A stretch of DNA of 64,000 bases from Phallusia mammillata (Eukaryota > Chordata > Ascidiacea > Phlebobranchia > Ascidiidae): contig QLIY01000802.1 in the NCBI GenBank assembly GCA_003260075.1, forward strand, positions 1 through 64,000. Reading direction: 5' to 3'. Made by a program: the position numbers and the translations under genes. Shown here piece after piece: positions 1-10,495 of the stretch. The notes under the pieces are model-generated. The model was not told the origin of the DNA, ran no database searches, and saw only the letters and a list, made by a program, of their open reading frames with translations. How positions within the stretch are numbered: position 1 is the first letter of the stretch; each line of letters opens with the position of its first letter.

Positions 1-375
1 AGCAATTAACCAGTATGAATCCTTAAGGTTCGTAATTTTCTGATTGGGACTCGCGGTGTGCTAAATGAACAATTGAGCAAACCGTAGCCTAATCACAATG
101 GAACTACTTCGAGATCATTTCTACCTAATCCCCATACCTGGCCTGTGTACCTACAGTGTGACCCCCCCCCCTCTCTTAGCCGAATTCCCAAAGCTGCCGA
201 AATAATTCCGTAACAATAGTGCGTGCGAGCAATTAACCAGTATGAATCCTTAAGGTTCGTAATTTTCCGATTGGGACTCGCGGTGTGCTAAATGAACAAT
301 TGAGCAAACCGTAACCTAATCACAATGGAACTACTTCGAGTTTTTCTACCTAATCCCCATACCTGGCCTGTGTAC
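1..375. repeat. Haplotype duplicate at window edge joined by a 10-C gap
   Basis: Bases 1-150 recur at 229-375 with only a few differences, separated by unique sequence and a run of exactly ten C (162-171). This is the same duplicated-overlap structure seen throughout the window. No coding signal is visible here; it lies downstream of the receptor gene. Confidence 0.8.
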
Positions 376-454
376 AAAACAAAAAGCTCGTTTGGAACCA
401 GGTTTGGCAGATAATCGTTTACATATAGCCTATTATTTTCATTTCTCCAAATTA

Positions 455-460
455 TTTATT
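455..460 (-). promoter_or_regulatory. Candidate polyadenylation signal
   Basis: TTTATT on the plus strand reads AATAAA on the minus strand, about 180 bases downstream of the stop codon that closes the last exon. Position and motif fit a poly(A) signal, but AT-rich sequence makes chance matches common. Confidence 0.45.
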
Positions 461-641
461 TTTCTCGTAGCCTATTATGTAACTTCCCAACCACAAAACT
501 TTTTTTGAACGTCTTTAACCATTCTTGCTCTACCTTTCCTTACTAGCACAAAATGACCACACATGCATCACAATACAAACTTCACTAGTACGAACGTTTC
601 AAAGATTGTGTATACATGAAAACGGTAGAAAAACTGTGTCA

Positions 642-1522
642 TTATATTGCGTTGTCCCGTAGCATGCTGTGAAAGTATCTCCCCTTCGTCCAAATCAGAT
701 CGATAAGCACAACAATCCAACCTGCAGCCGGCACGAGAAGAAACAGAAGCAAGGCGATGTCGATAATAAACGTAACTAGCACAGAAACACAAGCACCACC
801 GGAACAAAGTGAACGATAAACCAACAAGTATGTAAAGATGGTTATCGAGTATATTATGCAAAACATTGCGATCAACATGCGAAAAATTGTCCCGCTATAA
901 GAGCTTGGCTCCACATATGGTTCGTTTTCGCTGGATGTAGCTACTGAGGTTTGGGAACAATTCTTTAGTTCAGGTGTTTTTCTGTGGGTAATAATACGCG
1001 AGCCTAAGCCTGATCTGTCAAGCAACGGCTTGATGAAACTTCTGCTTGAAACAATGTTCTCATCACAGCTTTCAATATCGCTGTCTGTGGTCTGACTGAC
1101 ATTTCCTGAACTCCGCGCAAAACCGCCTCTCGTTTCTTCTGCAAACTGACTAACACTGAATGTGTAATCACCTTCGTATTTAAGCTTTCTCCGTAAGTTT
1201 AAACTACGTCCTACAGTACAACCCGACGATTCTTCTACTCTTTTCTCTTCCTCTTGCCAAACTTGCCTATTCTCTTCACTGTCACACCTCGAGAAATCGT
1301 CATTGAAACCAATTTCGTTTTCCTCACTTGTAGCACCGCTGGATGGCGAAAGAACTTTCTCTCCACTTTTTCTGTGTGTTGATAACATTCGCCTCTGCTC
1401 TCTTTCTTGCCTAAAAGTCGTAATGTTGTTGTCATTAACATTGCCAGGGCGCACCGCGAAAATTTCGCTTGGTGGTTGATGATGTTGCATCGGAAGATCG
1501 CACAGTTTTGCTGCCTGCTCCT
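642..1522 (-). CDS. Last exon: cytosolic loop and TM4-TM5 of the polycystin-1-like tail
   Basis: Terminal exon of about 290 codons. It opens after a pyrimidine-rich acceptor (..gtaatttcag) near 1523 and ends at a TAA around 642. The first 200 residues are hydrophilic and rich in Ser, Glu and Arg, which fits the large cytosolic loop after TM3 in polycystin-1-like proteins. Two hydrophobic segments follow: one around RMLIAMFCIIYSITIFTYLL and one around VSVLVTFIIDIALLLFLLVP, then a short charged end (..RDNAI). The exon joins the previous one in phase 0 (..EEKSIV / EQAAKLC..). Polycystin-1 itself continues with six more helices, and those are absent here. The link to PKD1-like proteins rests on architecture; the sequence is divergent. 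Confidence 0.7.
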
Positions 1523-1820
1523 GAAATTACAAAATAGATTTTGTGAACATTAACATATGTATTTTCGTGGGACACCAGGCCCACAAAGAGGTTTTATTCC
1601 AAAAGAAGACATTCTTTTGTTTTCGAGCCTAAAGCCTAATCTTACATGTGCTCTGGGACTTACGAGATCTACAAAGTTGGTTACACACACACTTAAAGCT
1701 AGATGGAAATTTTTTTTTACCAAACTTGTGATACAACAAAACAGAGGGTCAGATCGGCGTTTCACAATCAACGATTAGTGGTTATTTCGTGCTTGCTTTT
1801 TAGCAATTAAAATACCTACC

Positions 1821-2590
1821 ACAATTGATTTTTCTTCTGCAGTGATGGGCTTTTTGTGCAATGTGTCTTCCAAATAATCCACCAAGCCATCATCTTCATT
1901 TGTCTTTTTGTCGTTTAGGCCTTTTAACTCATAATTTTTCGACGGATTTTTTGTGTCAACAATTCTTGATACCGAAGTCTTTACTCGCTCCGGCAAATGA
2001 TCAACAAAACTTCTGTGCAAACTTTTCACAGCATCGACAANACTTCTGTGCAAACTTTTCACAGCATCGACAACTTCTCTCACTGTTGAGCGAATTGGAT
2101 TCAAACCCTGGAAATAACTCCCACAATCCTCCACGTTGCGCTGCCACTTTCCCGCCAAAACTCGCACCACGAATTGAAGAAGAATCAACAACGCACACGA
2201 GGTCGTCAGCGCCGCCGTGTGGGAAGCGGAGGATGATCCGGAGCGTAGCAGTACGGTCGAGAGAGTCGAGGTCGGTGCTTGTTTCGAGGCGAAGTACAGA
2301 GCTGGGTCTGTGAAGCCCTGGACAAATGTAAGAGTGAGGAGACAGTGTGAGATTGTGGCGAAACTGATGATGAGTTTTTCAGCTGCGAGGAAGTTTCGGA
2401 TGACGAAGGAAGATCGGTTGGAAAATATGAAAGCGAGGATGTGTTGCTTATACACGAATCTGCACACCACGCGAACATTGTCACACAATATCGATTTCGC
2501 TGACTTCTTTAAAGGTTTGAGATTATTTGTGAAGTAAAACGACTTTGGAACTCCGTGTTCAAATTTAACTCCGTGTCTTCCGAAAACTCG
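1821..2590 (-). CDS. TM2-TM3 exon(s) of the polycystin-1-like tail, 5' part lost in a gap
   Basis: An open frame runs from the poly-C gap at 2591 to a GTAGGT donor at about 1821. It holds two hydrophobic stretches, around FLAAEKLIISFATISHCLLT and around TTSCALLILLQFVVRVL. They are followed by a charged region (..DDGLVDYLEDTLHKKPITAEEKSIV) leading into the last exon in phase 0. The stretch before the first helix (..HILAFIFSNRSSFVIRNF..) resembles the W.S.F.RP..FTR.QR block before TM2 in polycystins. A 33-base duplication containing an N (around 2008-2073) inserts eleven extra codons and is probably an assembly error. The upstream border is unknown because the exon runs into the gap. Confidence 0.6.
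2008..2073. repeat. 33-base tandem duplication around a single N
   Basis: The sequence aacttctgtgcaaacttttc and its continuation occur twice in direct repeat with the only N of this region (2041) at the joint. It keeps the reading frame open but repeats VDAVKSLHRS. A one-N joint between perfectly overlapping contig ends is the likely cause. Confidence 0.8.

Positions 2591-2658
<68 letters not shown>
2591..2658. other. 68-base poly-C assembly gap
   Basis: The flanks do not duplicate each other, so this looks like a true gap of estimated length filled with C. It lies between the PLAT end and TM2, so part of the receptor coding sequence is missing. Apparent poly-Gly or poly-Pro reading frames here are meaningless. 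Confidence 0.8.
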
Positions 2659-2659
<1 letters not shown>

Positions 2660-2832
2660 CCGTCCACTTCTCATTGGTGCTCCCATGACGTAAGAAAATC
2701 CCTGTCACGGCCCAGTGTTTCCCTTTCGGCTTTTCAAAAGACGCAGCAGTGTTTCCGAAAAAAATTCCTTGACTTGTTGGCAGCGAAGATGGAAGTTGTG
2801 GTCTTTTTAACGGGGAAAAAGGTATGAGATTT

Positions 2833-2981
2833 CCTGAAATGGATCTCAGCTTGTTTGCGAAACTCGCTTTAGGCCTTTCGATGTCAATCATATATTTCTT
2901 GTAAACACTGATCACGTCAATTCTCGTTGGCAACCCGATATTTGGTGACTGAAGAGCTATCGTGTCAGTAAAACCGGGTCT
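2833..2981 (-). CDS. PLAT domain, second half
   Basis: Starts after a strong acceptor (cacttttctttcag) at 2982. The sequence PGFTDTIALQSPNIGLPTRI matches the RGS.D.FLL..P..LG.L..L block of PLAT/LH2 domains of polycystin-1-like proteins. It is followed by VISVYKKYMIDIERPKASF, where the WHDN.G..PSW block would be expected, so that motif is not conserved. The 3' limit is uncertain: no strong donor is seen, and the frame stays open to the gap at 2658. PLAT is a cytosolic beta-sandwich that binds lipids or proteins next to the membrane. Confidence 0.55.
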
Positions 2982-3493
2982 GAAAGAAAAGTGTCGGGTT
3001 GTTGTCAAATCATTAGGTAAAGTTGCTGTTCTCTTGATGAAAGTCAAAAGATCTACCATTACCTGGCATGTATTAATTACTGTTTTAATGCATATTCGTA
3101 TTTGTAGTTGACGACATAACAGTAACTTGTAACATTGGCAATTGTTCGTCCACTTTTCCAAAGATATTTATACCAATACCAGATCAAACTTTTTTAATTG
3201 TTATTATCATAAGTTTAGGTTTTGCAATCTGACAGTTAACAGAGTACTAGTGTTTTCGTTTAATTTCAAAATTATGACGACACTGTTATCATTTCCGCCC
3301 AAAATGTAAGTTTTATAAAGAGCAACGTGCTAGCATTAGCACCCATCATTCAAGAGACAAAACAAGGAATTGCACTTGATCAATAACAAATGCTCGCTTG
3401 ACAAATCATGTCGATAATACTAAATGAAAAATGCAAAATAAAATCGTACTTAACTTGGACATTGCCGTGATTTTATATGTCATATTTACGAAC

Positions 3494-3656
3494 CTGAGTA
3501 ACCCTTCAAAATCGTGCCTCAACCAGACAATTGAAGTTGATCCTTTACTTCCGTATATCTTGATGAGCAGATCAGTGCGGTCGTCTCTCCAAGCTGTCAC
3601 TATGGAAAGTTCATAGACGTGTGAGGAAGGAATGGGCGATTCGGGGGCGAACGGAA
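3494..3656 (-). CDS. PLAT domain, first half
   Basis: Acceptor ..catcatcacag at 3657 and donor GTTCGTAAA at 3493. It encodes VPFAPESPIPSSHVYELSIV followed by TAWRDDRTDLLIKIYGSKGS and TSIVWLRHDFEGLLR. This fits the first PLAT strands (Y.(V/L)..TG...GT.A.V.I.LYG..G.S) of polycystin-1-like and lipoxygenase-type domains. It follows TM1 directly, which is where PLAT sits in the polycystin-1 family. The usual TG.r.GAGT glycine loop is replaced by AWRDDRTD, so the calcium-site residues are altered. Confidence 0.65.
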
Positions 3657-4225
3657 CTGTGATGATGTAACGCTGAAATATTACATAAGAAATCCATTAT
3701 AGGTGGTAATGCAAGGGTTGGTGGTTCAATTCCTGGTTGTTTGGCGAAGTTGTTAAATTCCCATCTAGTATTTACTGTAACGTCATATATGTTCGACTGA
3801 CAATTCTTGAAAGTACGGTGCATTACTAAAATGTATCTTTTTGTCTCTTTATTCTTGTGCACGTTTGAAACAGTTGCGTTTCACTTTGTTAGGAGAAACT
3901 CTATTAATTAACGCTTACAATGAGATACTTTACACGGCATGGGTCTGTTCATTAATCCAATGAGAAGTATAATAACGATAAACGTAAAAAGCCACACGCT
4001 TTTATTAAGCCTCGTTCACGTCTTGCTTTGTATCTAATTATCATTAATTTTACATGACCGCAAGTGTAACTGTTCCGGTTGTGACTGTTTTGGCCTTTCA
4101 AACAACTAAGATGACTTAAGTAACTGCAATAATGTTTACGAATAAAAGATGTCGCTTTTTGCATCCATGATTCCCACAAAACACCCTGTTCCTAGTCACA
4201 TTCATCACAACACATTAACTCTCAC

Positions 4226-4436
4226 CTTCCATCTCGTCCTCTGGTCAATCCTCGCTCCGTGGATCAACATCAGAGTGAAGCACACGAGCAGACTGGTCAG
4301 AAATACGGGGACAGCGATTTGATCGGAGGTATGAGTGACTGGCTTCACACAATCGAACGTTGCAGCAAAAATACCGAACCTGCTCACCACTGGAGGTCGC
4401 ATCATCGCTGTCGAAGTGATGTTCAGTTTGATGTAC
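4226..4436 (-). CDS. TM1 exon of the polycystin-1-like tail
   Basis: Bounded by acceptor ..atattttcag (4437-4438) and donor GTGAG (4221-4225). It encodes YIKLNITSTAMMRPPVVS, then RFGIFAATFDCVKPVTHTSD, then a single helix around IAVPVFLTSLLVCFTLMLIH and the basic stop-transfer stretch ARIDQRTRWK. RFGIFAATFDC sits where the HLT.FG motif after a GPS cleavage site is found in polycystins. The paired GPS cysteines and tryptophans are not visible, so autoproteolysis is doubtful. Confidence 0.65.
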
Positions 4437-5025
4437 CTGAAAATATATGGAAAGACACCAACTTAGTATAATAAGTCTCATCGAAATTGTGTGTAAAACC
4501 GTTAAGCAAATTCAGCCTTTGGCGGAATTCGGGATTCGAACCCATGTCAGACTAGTAAAGTCGAATGAGGAGTCCATACAACGGTTCCAAGAGGTTCAAA
4601 ATGTAAAAAAAAAGATTTCCTAGTTTCTAAAAAGAAATACTTGTTATGTGGTTCTTAACACCTTTGGAATTCATCACAAAGAGGCTCAACTACATAAAGC
4701 TTTGAAGCACTGATTTAATATAATTCCACTAATAAACTTTCGTTTGAAAATAATGTGTAGCAAAAGCATAAGAATAACAACATTCGCCAGAGGAAAAAGA
4801 AAGCTGCCCCCCCCCCCAAAGATTTCCTAGTTTCTAAAAAGAAATACTTGTTATGTGGTTCTTAAGACCTTTGGAATTCATCACAAAAAGGCCCAACTAC
4901 ATAAAGCAAACCACCGATCTAATCTCATTCCACTAATAAACATTTATTTGCAAATCATTCGTAGCAAAGACAGAACAACAACAACATTGCGTAGAGGAGA
5001 AAGAAAAGCTGGTGAAAGGACTAAC

Positions 5026-5144
5026 CTGGCAACAAAAGGTTCAAAATCGAAGAAAAACTCAATTCTGGTTGTGAAGTCAATACAATGAAAAGGCCCCAGA
5101 ATTCTCCAGGAAATTCCGTTCATGGAGCCGTGGATGTAAAATGT
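5026..5144 (-). CDS. Juxtamembrane exon c
   Basis: Clean acceptor (..gtttgcag) and donor (GTTAGT). It encodes TFYIHGSMNGISWRILGPFH followed by CIDFTTRIEFFFDFEPFVAR. I do not recognise a named fold. It lies in the slot occupied by REJ/GAIN-type sequence in polycystin-1-like proteins, and its alternating hydrophobic strands fit such a beta-rich region. Confidence 0.55.
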
Positions 5145-5442
5145 CTGCAAACATTTGGTCTTACATTGTTTTTATCCGACAGATAATGCTATCTAATCGC
5201 ACATTAAATTTACCAAGCTATTGTATGTGAAAGTTTTTTATTTGATAATTAAGTTTCACTGTGCTATTAGTCGGAATTGTTTGTCAATGATCTCTTTTTT
5301 GCCCTGTATATCCCCATGACTATCCTGTTTTTTCTGGTTTTGATGCTGTTGTGCTAAACAGGTATTTAAGCTTGGACATGAAAATACGTATAGATGTAGC
5401 AAACGATATAAAAACAGCATCAAAAATAACTTAAGGTTTTAC

Positions 5443-5568
5443 CTTCACATCATTTTCCAGATTCCTTGAAGTATGAAGTCTAAAACTTCCCACTATATGA
5501 GTTGTTTTCAGTGAAATGGTGACAGTCCAACCTTTCCATGTTTCATAATAAGCAGGTGAATACGGGGC
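5443..5568 (-). CDS. Juxtamembrane exon b
   Basis: Acceptor ..ttttgtcacag and donor GTAAAACC. It encodes APYSPAYYETWKGWTVTISL, then KTTHIVGSFRLHTSRNLENDVK. No named domain is recognised. It is the second of three exons between the last sushi module and TM1; the beta-rich character suggests part of a GAIN/REJ-like membrane-proximal region. Confidence 0.5.
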
Positions 5569-5966
5569 CTGTGACAAAATAGAAACCATAGAAATGGTAG
5601 AAAAGGCAATGTAAGTGTAAAAAAAATTCTTCACATTGCAGCTAGTGACCCAGACAGCGGACTATAAAAGCCATAAGATATTGTCAACATAATTTAAAAT
5701 TAAAAAAAAAGTTCAGGCCTATTTCTTGGCCCAGTGTATTTTGATATAAGGCGGGTTCGTACTAGGCCAAAAACAAAGTTCTAACAACAAAGTGTTGCAT
5801 ACCCTACATCAAAAAGTTTAAAGTAATACACAATTTGGCCTAAATTTTAACAATTGGGTGCGAAATTTGTTCATTAAATTTGGATTTGCAGGTTTTCTAT
5901 TTGCTAGCACAATAGCGTTCATGTTCAATAAAAAAATATCTCGAAGAATATTGAGCTTTAACCGAC

Positions 5967-6122
5967 CTCTTCCGGCATCCAATAAGTGTTCTGCTCCTCA
6001 TCAAACATCTTCATGACTCCACACTCGACTCCAGTCTCCAGGAACAGCTTGGGAACATGGGATGTTGAAACTTCATCTTCAGTGATGAGAATCCAATGGC
6101 CAAGATGGTGGACGACCAGAGC
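5967..6122 (-). CDS. Juxtamembrane exon a
   Basis: Acceptor ..caaaatccag at 6123, donor GTCGGT (weak) at 5966. It encodes ALVVHHLGHWILITEDEVST, then SHVPKLFLETGVECGVMKMF and DEEQNTYWMPEE. No family recognised. The open frame and splice borders support coding; the role is unknown. Confidence 0.5.
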
Positions 6123-6598
6123 CTGGATTTTGTGCAAACTTGATTTTGATAAAGTCGTCTTATTTATGGTCCCATGGAGCTATGTGTGTTTAATGTTCAT
6201 CAATCGCTTGTTTATTGATTCTATTCGACCCCCCCCCCAAAGTTCAAGCCTATTTCTAGGGCCAGTGTATTTTGATATAAGGCGGGTTCGTACTAGGCCA
6301 AAAACAAAGAATTAGGGGTTCCAACAACAGTGTTGCATACCCTACATCCAAAAGTTTAAAGTAATACACAATTTGGCCTAAATTTTAACATTTGGGGGCG
6401 AAATTTGTTCATTAAATGTGGATTTGCAGATTTTCTATTTGCTAGCACAATAGCGTTCATGTTCAATAAAAAATATCTCGAAGAACTCCCCCCCCCCACA
6501 AGTAATATGACAAGCTTACCACAACGATTCAGCTCACCACTGGCGCAAGTATAACTGAATATTAAATTTTAACGAACAGTTTTGGGAAGAGATTTTAC

Positions 6599-6789
6599 CT
6601 CGGCATTTTCACAATACGATAGTAGTGGTGGATCTGGTAAGCTCTGCTGAGCGGCGATTCTTCCTTGTATTCCACCTCGTGATTGTGGGGAAAGAAAACT
6701 GGAATCTTGAGGAACAACGTTTTGACTTTGTGGGTTGAAAACCTCACCGTCCGACGAAAGCTCGTACAAAGTTGTGGCAGAAATTCGGG
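6599..6789 (-). CDS. Exon between the last sushi module and the juxtamembrane exons
   Basis: Acceptor ..tttgcccttgcag, donor GTAAAATC. It encodes PEFLPQLCTSFRRTVRFSTH, then KVKTLFLKIPVFFPHNHEVE and YKEESPLSRAYQIHHYYRIV. No named domain recognised. The first bases are repeated at about 7133-7150 behind a 10-C gap, an assembly duplicate, not a second exon. Confidence 0.5.
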
Positions 6790-7560
6790 CTGCAAGGGCA
6801 AACCGTATAAATTGGCACAAAATATATAAATAGTAGGTCTTTTATTATAGCCATTCAAGTTTAATTGCTTAAAGACCGTAAGTTTCAACGGTAGCCGTTT
6901 AATAAAATAGTTGTCCGGGTAATTGCATAAACTGACAATTGCAAAAGGAGCTGGGCAAAAATAATCGTAGACTAATTAATTTAAAAAAAAACGGAATGAT
7001 AAAAAGTCTAAATATATCCGAACGAAAAATCAATTGACAAACAAATACAACTTAGCATTCCCAAAATATTTCTGACACTTTAAAACAATGAATGATGTAG
7101 CATTCGATGTTGCAAGAAGTGACCCCCCCCCCAGTTGTGGCAGAAATTCGGGCTGCAAGGGCAAACCGTATAAATTGGCAAAAAATATAAATAGTAGGTC
7201 TTTTATTATATCCATTCAAAAAAATAAAAGCCAACTTGGCAAAAAACACCATTAGTGTTCTGGACACAGGCCCAAAAGCTGGAAGAAGCAATGATTTTTG
7301 TCGAACAGACAAATTCAGTTAATCAGGTGTTCCGTTTAATTGCTTAAAGACCGTAAGTTTCAACGGTAGCCGTTTAATAAAATAGTTGTCCGGGTAATTG
7401 CATAAACTGACAAATTGCAAAAGGAGCTGGGCAAAAATAATCGTAGACTAACCAATTTAAAAAAACGGAATGATAAAAAGTCTAAATATATCCGAACGAA
7501 AAATCACTTGACAAACAAATACAACTTAGCATTCCCAAAATATTTCTGCAATTCATAACA
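6789..7560. repeat. Duplicated intron (two haplotypes in series)
   Basis: Intron sequence at about 6860-7120 recurs at 7330-7600 with small differences. The copies are joined by a 10-C run at 7123-7132. A segment at 7215-7330 is present in only one copy. Nothing coding beyond the partial exon duplicate. Confidence 0.7.
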
Positions 7561-7685
7561 CTTTAAAACAATGAGTGATGTAGCATTCGACGTTGCAAGA
7601 AGTGTGCAGAAAATTTTATTCCATGTGTTAACATGTGGTGCTGCATTAACCAACGCGGGAAAGCAGCGATGACAAAATCACCCAC

Positions 7686-7728
7686 CACTGCAATGTAGTT
7701 CTGCCTTTCTCGGTTCCCAGTTCCCACT

Positions 7729-7810
<82 letters not shown>

Positions 7811-7934
7811 TGCTCGGCTGCCACGTAGAAACCGGGCGAGCAGAAATATTCCACACTCGATCCGGCGCTGTAGTTCCCGCTGACGTCACGACGCAACGCG
7901 TTCACCACTGAGCCAGGGTTGCCACAATCAACAG
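7686..7934 (-). CDS. Sushi module 28 (last), broken by an 81-base gap
   Basis: Acceptor ..aactttcag, donor GTGGGTG. The first half reads VDCGNPGSVVNALRRDVSGN and continues to YFCSPGFYVAAEQ. The end reads WEPRKAELHCSG. The C-x-W region between is replaced by the poly-C run at 7730-7810, so cysteine 3 is not visible and residues are lost. Sushi modules have four cysteines and one tryptophan; three Cys and the Trp remain. It is the most membrane-proximal sushi module. Confidence 0.75.
7730..7810. other. 81-base poly-C assembly gap inside a sushi exon
   Basis: The flanks are the two halves of a single sushi module and do not duplicate each other, so the run stands for missing sequence of roughly estimated length. 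Confidence 0.8.
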
Positions 7935-8170
7935 CTGAAAGTTACAGTTTTTATGTCGTTACTGTTATCACAAATGTACAATGATTACAACTATACACAT
8001 GGATTTATTACTAGATTCAATCTTGAAGTATTTGTAACGACGCTCTCATGTATAAAACACAGTACTTAAGTTTTACTGATACAAATTCTTTCCGGTAGCA
8101 ACCCGTTAGTGGCAGCAACAAACATATTTTATTGTAAGTATTGGGTAACGGTTCACTCTGAGTTGCTTAC

Positions 8171-8285
8171 ATTAGACCATACGGCCAATGCCTCGTCACC
8201 AGCTGCACTGAAGAGACCTTATAGGTTGAAACAATGTGCACTGTTTGTGGCTTGTCATGTATTGACTTGCTGCTTTTACTTTAAG
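8171..8285 (+). ncRNA. Hammerhead-repeat family, copy 1 (degenerate)
   Basis: CTGAAGA (8208-8214; consensus CTGATGA), a stem II hairpin (gaccttataggtt), GAAA at 8228-8231 and a partly paired stem III (acaatgtgcactgtt) lie in the right order for a hammerhead ribozyme. Flanks match the other copies (..cgtcaccagc..; ..attgacttgctgcttttac). Core changes make activity unlikely. Confidence 0.55.
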
Positions 8286-8304
8286 AAACACTGTGCTGGC
8301 AAAC

Positions 8305-8490
8305 CTTTGCATTGGAGTGCAATCGTGGGCGTCCACACTCCAGTATACGAGCATTGGTGGGTCGATTGAGATTTTCCAGGTTCAATAAAGTAGCCTTCGT
8401 CACAAGTGAAGGTGATTCGAGATTTGAAACGAAAATCTTCACCAAGAAGAGTTGCAAATTGTCTCGTGCCCGGGTTAGGGCAGGTTATAG
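8305..8490 (-). CDS. Sushi module 27
   Basis: Single-exon module. The acceptor is ..gtcctacag, the donor GTTTGCC. Cysteines 1-4 are seen in ITCPNPG, FTCDEGYFIEPG, QCSYTGVWTPT and LQCKG, with the conserved Trp before the last Cys. Complete and of usual length (about 62 residues). Confidence 0.85.
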
Positions 8491-9215
8491 CTGTAGGACA
8501 AGCAAAACATGATTTAAAGCAGCTTCAAAACTTCACGGAAGGACTTTACTTTTATTTGTACATGTGGTTTGAAAAGTGACAATTTTGGGGAGAAAGGAAA
8601 ATGTTCTGAATTGTTAAGGGAAAAATTCGTTGCAAAAAGGTTGAAAACCGCTGATTAAGAGCAACGATCGCCTAACCATACACCATAAAGCTATGTCAAG
8701 AAAGTCGAAACAAGATTTCCCAATAAGATAAAACAAGAAGAGTAAACTGTCTACCCACATAAAATCTAATGTAAATTTACCACAGCAGTGGTTGTGACCA
8801 TGTTAAAAGTAAGTGCCACTTCTGAACCCCCACAAAACCCGTGGCCCCTTGCTCAAAATGGTGAACTTTGTGCACTGCGAAAAAAAGGTTGGCCAATGGC
8901 ACATTTGACACAACCTAGTGGAATGTCCGAAGTAATTTTCACTACTTTAAGGTGTGTGTCTTTTATTGGTAGCGCGCTGTTGTTAATAGTGACGAAGGCA
9001 TCCCACAGTTAATTGAGTAGCAAAACTTGCAAATGTGTTAATGCCAAATATCGTTTGCGAGTTGATCAAGGCCGATTTACCAGCATAAGCTTATATATTT
9101 CCCTTTTTTATCAATTGAACCCTTACTTGGCTTCGTAGCGCTCAAGCGTTGTAATTAAAGTACCAATGGGTTTCACGAAGAGAAATAAAATTAACTGAAA
9201 TCCATTTGTACAAAC

Positions 9216-9431
9216 CGACACAATTAACATCAGCTGGATTGCTGCTCCAAGTTCCGTCAGCCTGGCAAGTTGCCATAACACTGAGTAACTTAGTTGATGA
9301 CATCAGGTAACCATGAGCACATGTCACAGTGATGACGTCACGATAGCGAAATTGCGTGGATCCGTCTTCTCCCTGTTGCCCTCCAGTGTAGAAAGCTCTC
9401 GGTGGTTTGGGAGGCGGGATGCACTGGATTA
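9216..9431 (-). CDS. Sushi module 26
   Basis: One exon with acceptor ..tttcatcag and donor GTTTGTAC. Motifs: IQCIPPPKPPRAFY, VTCAHGYLMSS, ATCQADGTWSSNP, NCVG. Slightly long because of a Gly/Asp/Gln-rich insert (GGQQGEDGSTQF) between Cys1 and Cys2, probably a surface loop. Confidence 0.85.
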
Positions 9432-9508
9432 CTGATGAAATAAAATAAATTGTGAAGTACTGAGTTGCGTGCTGACTTATTCCAATTTAGCAAAAAGGTG
9501 GTAAAACA

Positions 9509-10111
9509 CAGGCCGCCAACCTTTACCACTCTAAGAGCCATTCGGATCAATTTCACAAAGTAGAAAAAAACGCTGGGAGCAACAAAGCCGTTATGCAATT
9601 TGAAATGAAATGCCACTTTTTAATTTCAAGCCTTTCTACTTTTTGTTGTTGGTTAGTTTCTTGCACATGTACTTAAAACGGTCCTGTCAGCAGTAAAAGC
9701 AAATGAAACTCTCACGTAGCATAAGAATGTTTTCTTTGAAACTCCCCATGTAGCACAGAATGTTTTGTTTTCTTCAGACGCTGATTTTTTGTTTAACGAG
9801 TATTGTAAGCCAAATAGTAACAAACACTTATTATTGCGCGCGGACGTACACAGCAAACCGAAACAATAATCTCACTTTGTGTATCAACCCGTGCGCCGTC
9901 AGTTTGCCTCTTTCAAAATTTACGTTTCATGGTATAGACGCGGTTAATTGTAGCTACTAGAAGCAGGTTCGCTCATGTTATTGCACTACATTTTTTTCTT
10001 TATGACTTTTGTGTATGGCATAATCATCACAGAATGTGTAATCAAAACATTGTAATTTCAAAAACTGAGCCGCATCAGAGGGATCAAAGAGCCGCAGGTT
10101 GGCGACCACTG
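9509..10111. mobile_element. hAT-type non-autonomous element (reverse relative of the 19.5 kb copy)
   Basis: Ends CAGGCCGCCAAC and GTTGGCGACCACTG are imperfect inverted repeats. The right end (agggatcaaagagccgcagg) is the complement of the left end of the element at 19452. Flanking 8-mers match poorly, so the target duplication has decayed or the left end is misplaced. No transposase frame. Confidence 0.55.
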
Positions 10112-10369
10112 GGCTACACTAAATGAAAAGTGTAACTTAAACTTTAAATTTTAAAAAGAATACATTTTGGTTGTGATGTTATTGAAATGCAGTCATGTTT
10201 TTATTTAAATCCTTTGATACATCCTAAAAATATACCTACCATAAACATGAGCTAAAATAATAACATAGTAAACATACAAACACATTTGACGTCCTGCGGT
10301 TTCCCCCCCCCCCTCCTAAAAATATACCTACCATAAACATGAGCTAAAATAATAACATAGTCAACATAC

Positions 10370-10495
10370 AAACACATTTGACATCCTCAGGTTTTGGTTC
10401 CCATGAAAGAGTTTGTTGACATTTGATTGAGAGGGAAGCAGAAAGAGGTTTGGAAGCAGATGGCAATCCGTCCTCACCGTGGTCGATCACATAAC
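10370..10495 (-). CDS. Sushi module 25, second half
   Basis: Acceptor ..tcctcag, donor GTATGTTG. It reads GYVIDHGEDGLPSASK, then IKCQQTLSWEPKPEDVKCV, giving Cys3, Trp and Cys4. It pairs with the exon at 11280-11375; the intron falls after Cys2, as in the other split modules. An intron duplicate with a 10-C gap lies just left (10200-10313). Confidence 0.8.

Noticed and set aside
2555..2827. Plus-strand frame with a plausible first exon (MEVVVFLTGKK, then GTATGAG)
   Set aside because: The donor-like site is good, but no following plus-strand exon was found, and the frame runs through a poly-C gap that translates to poly-Pro.
7563..7908. Poly-Gly reading frames
   Set aside because: They are translations of the gap homopolymer; only the sushi text on either side is real.
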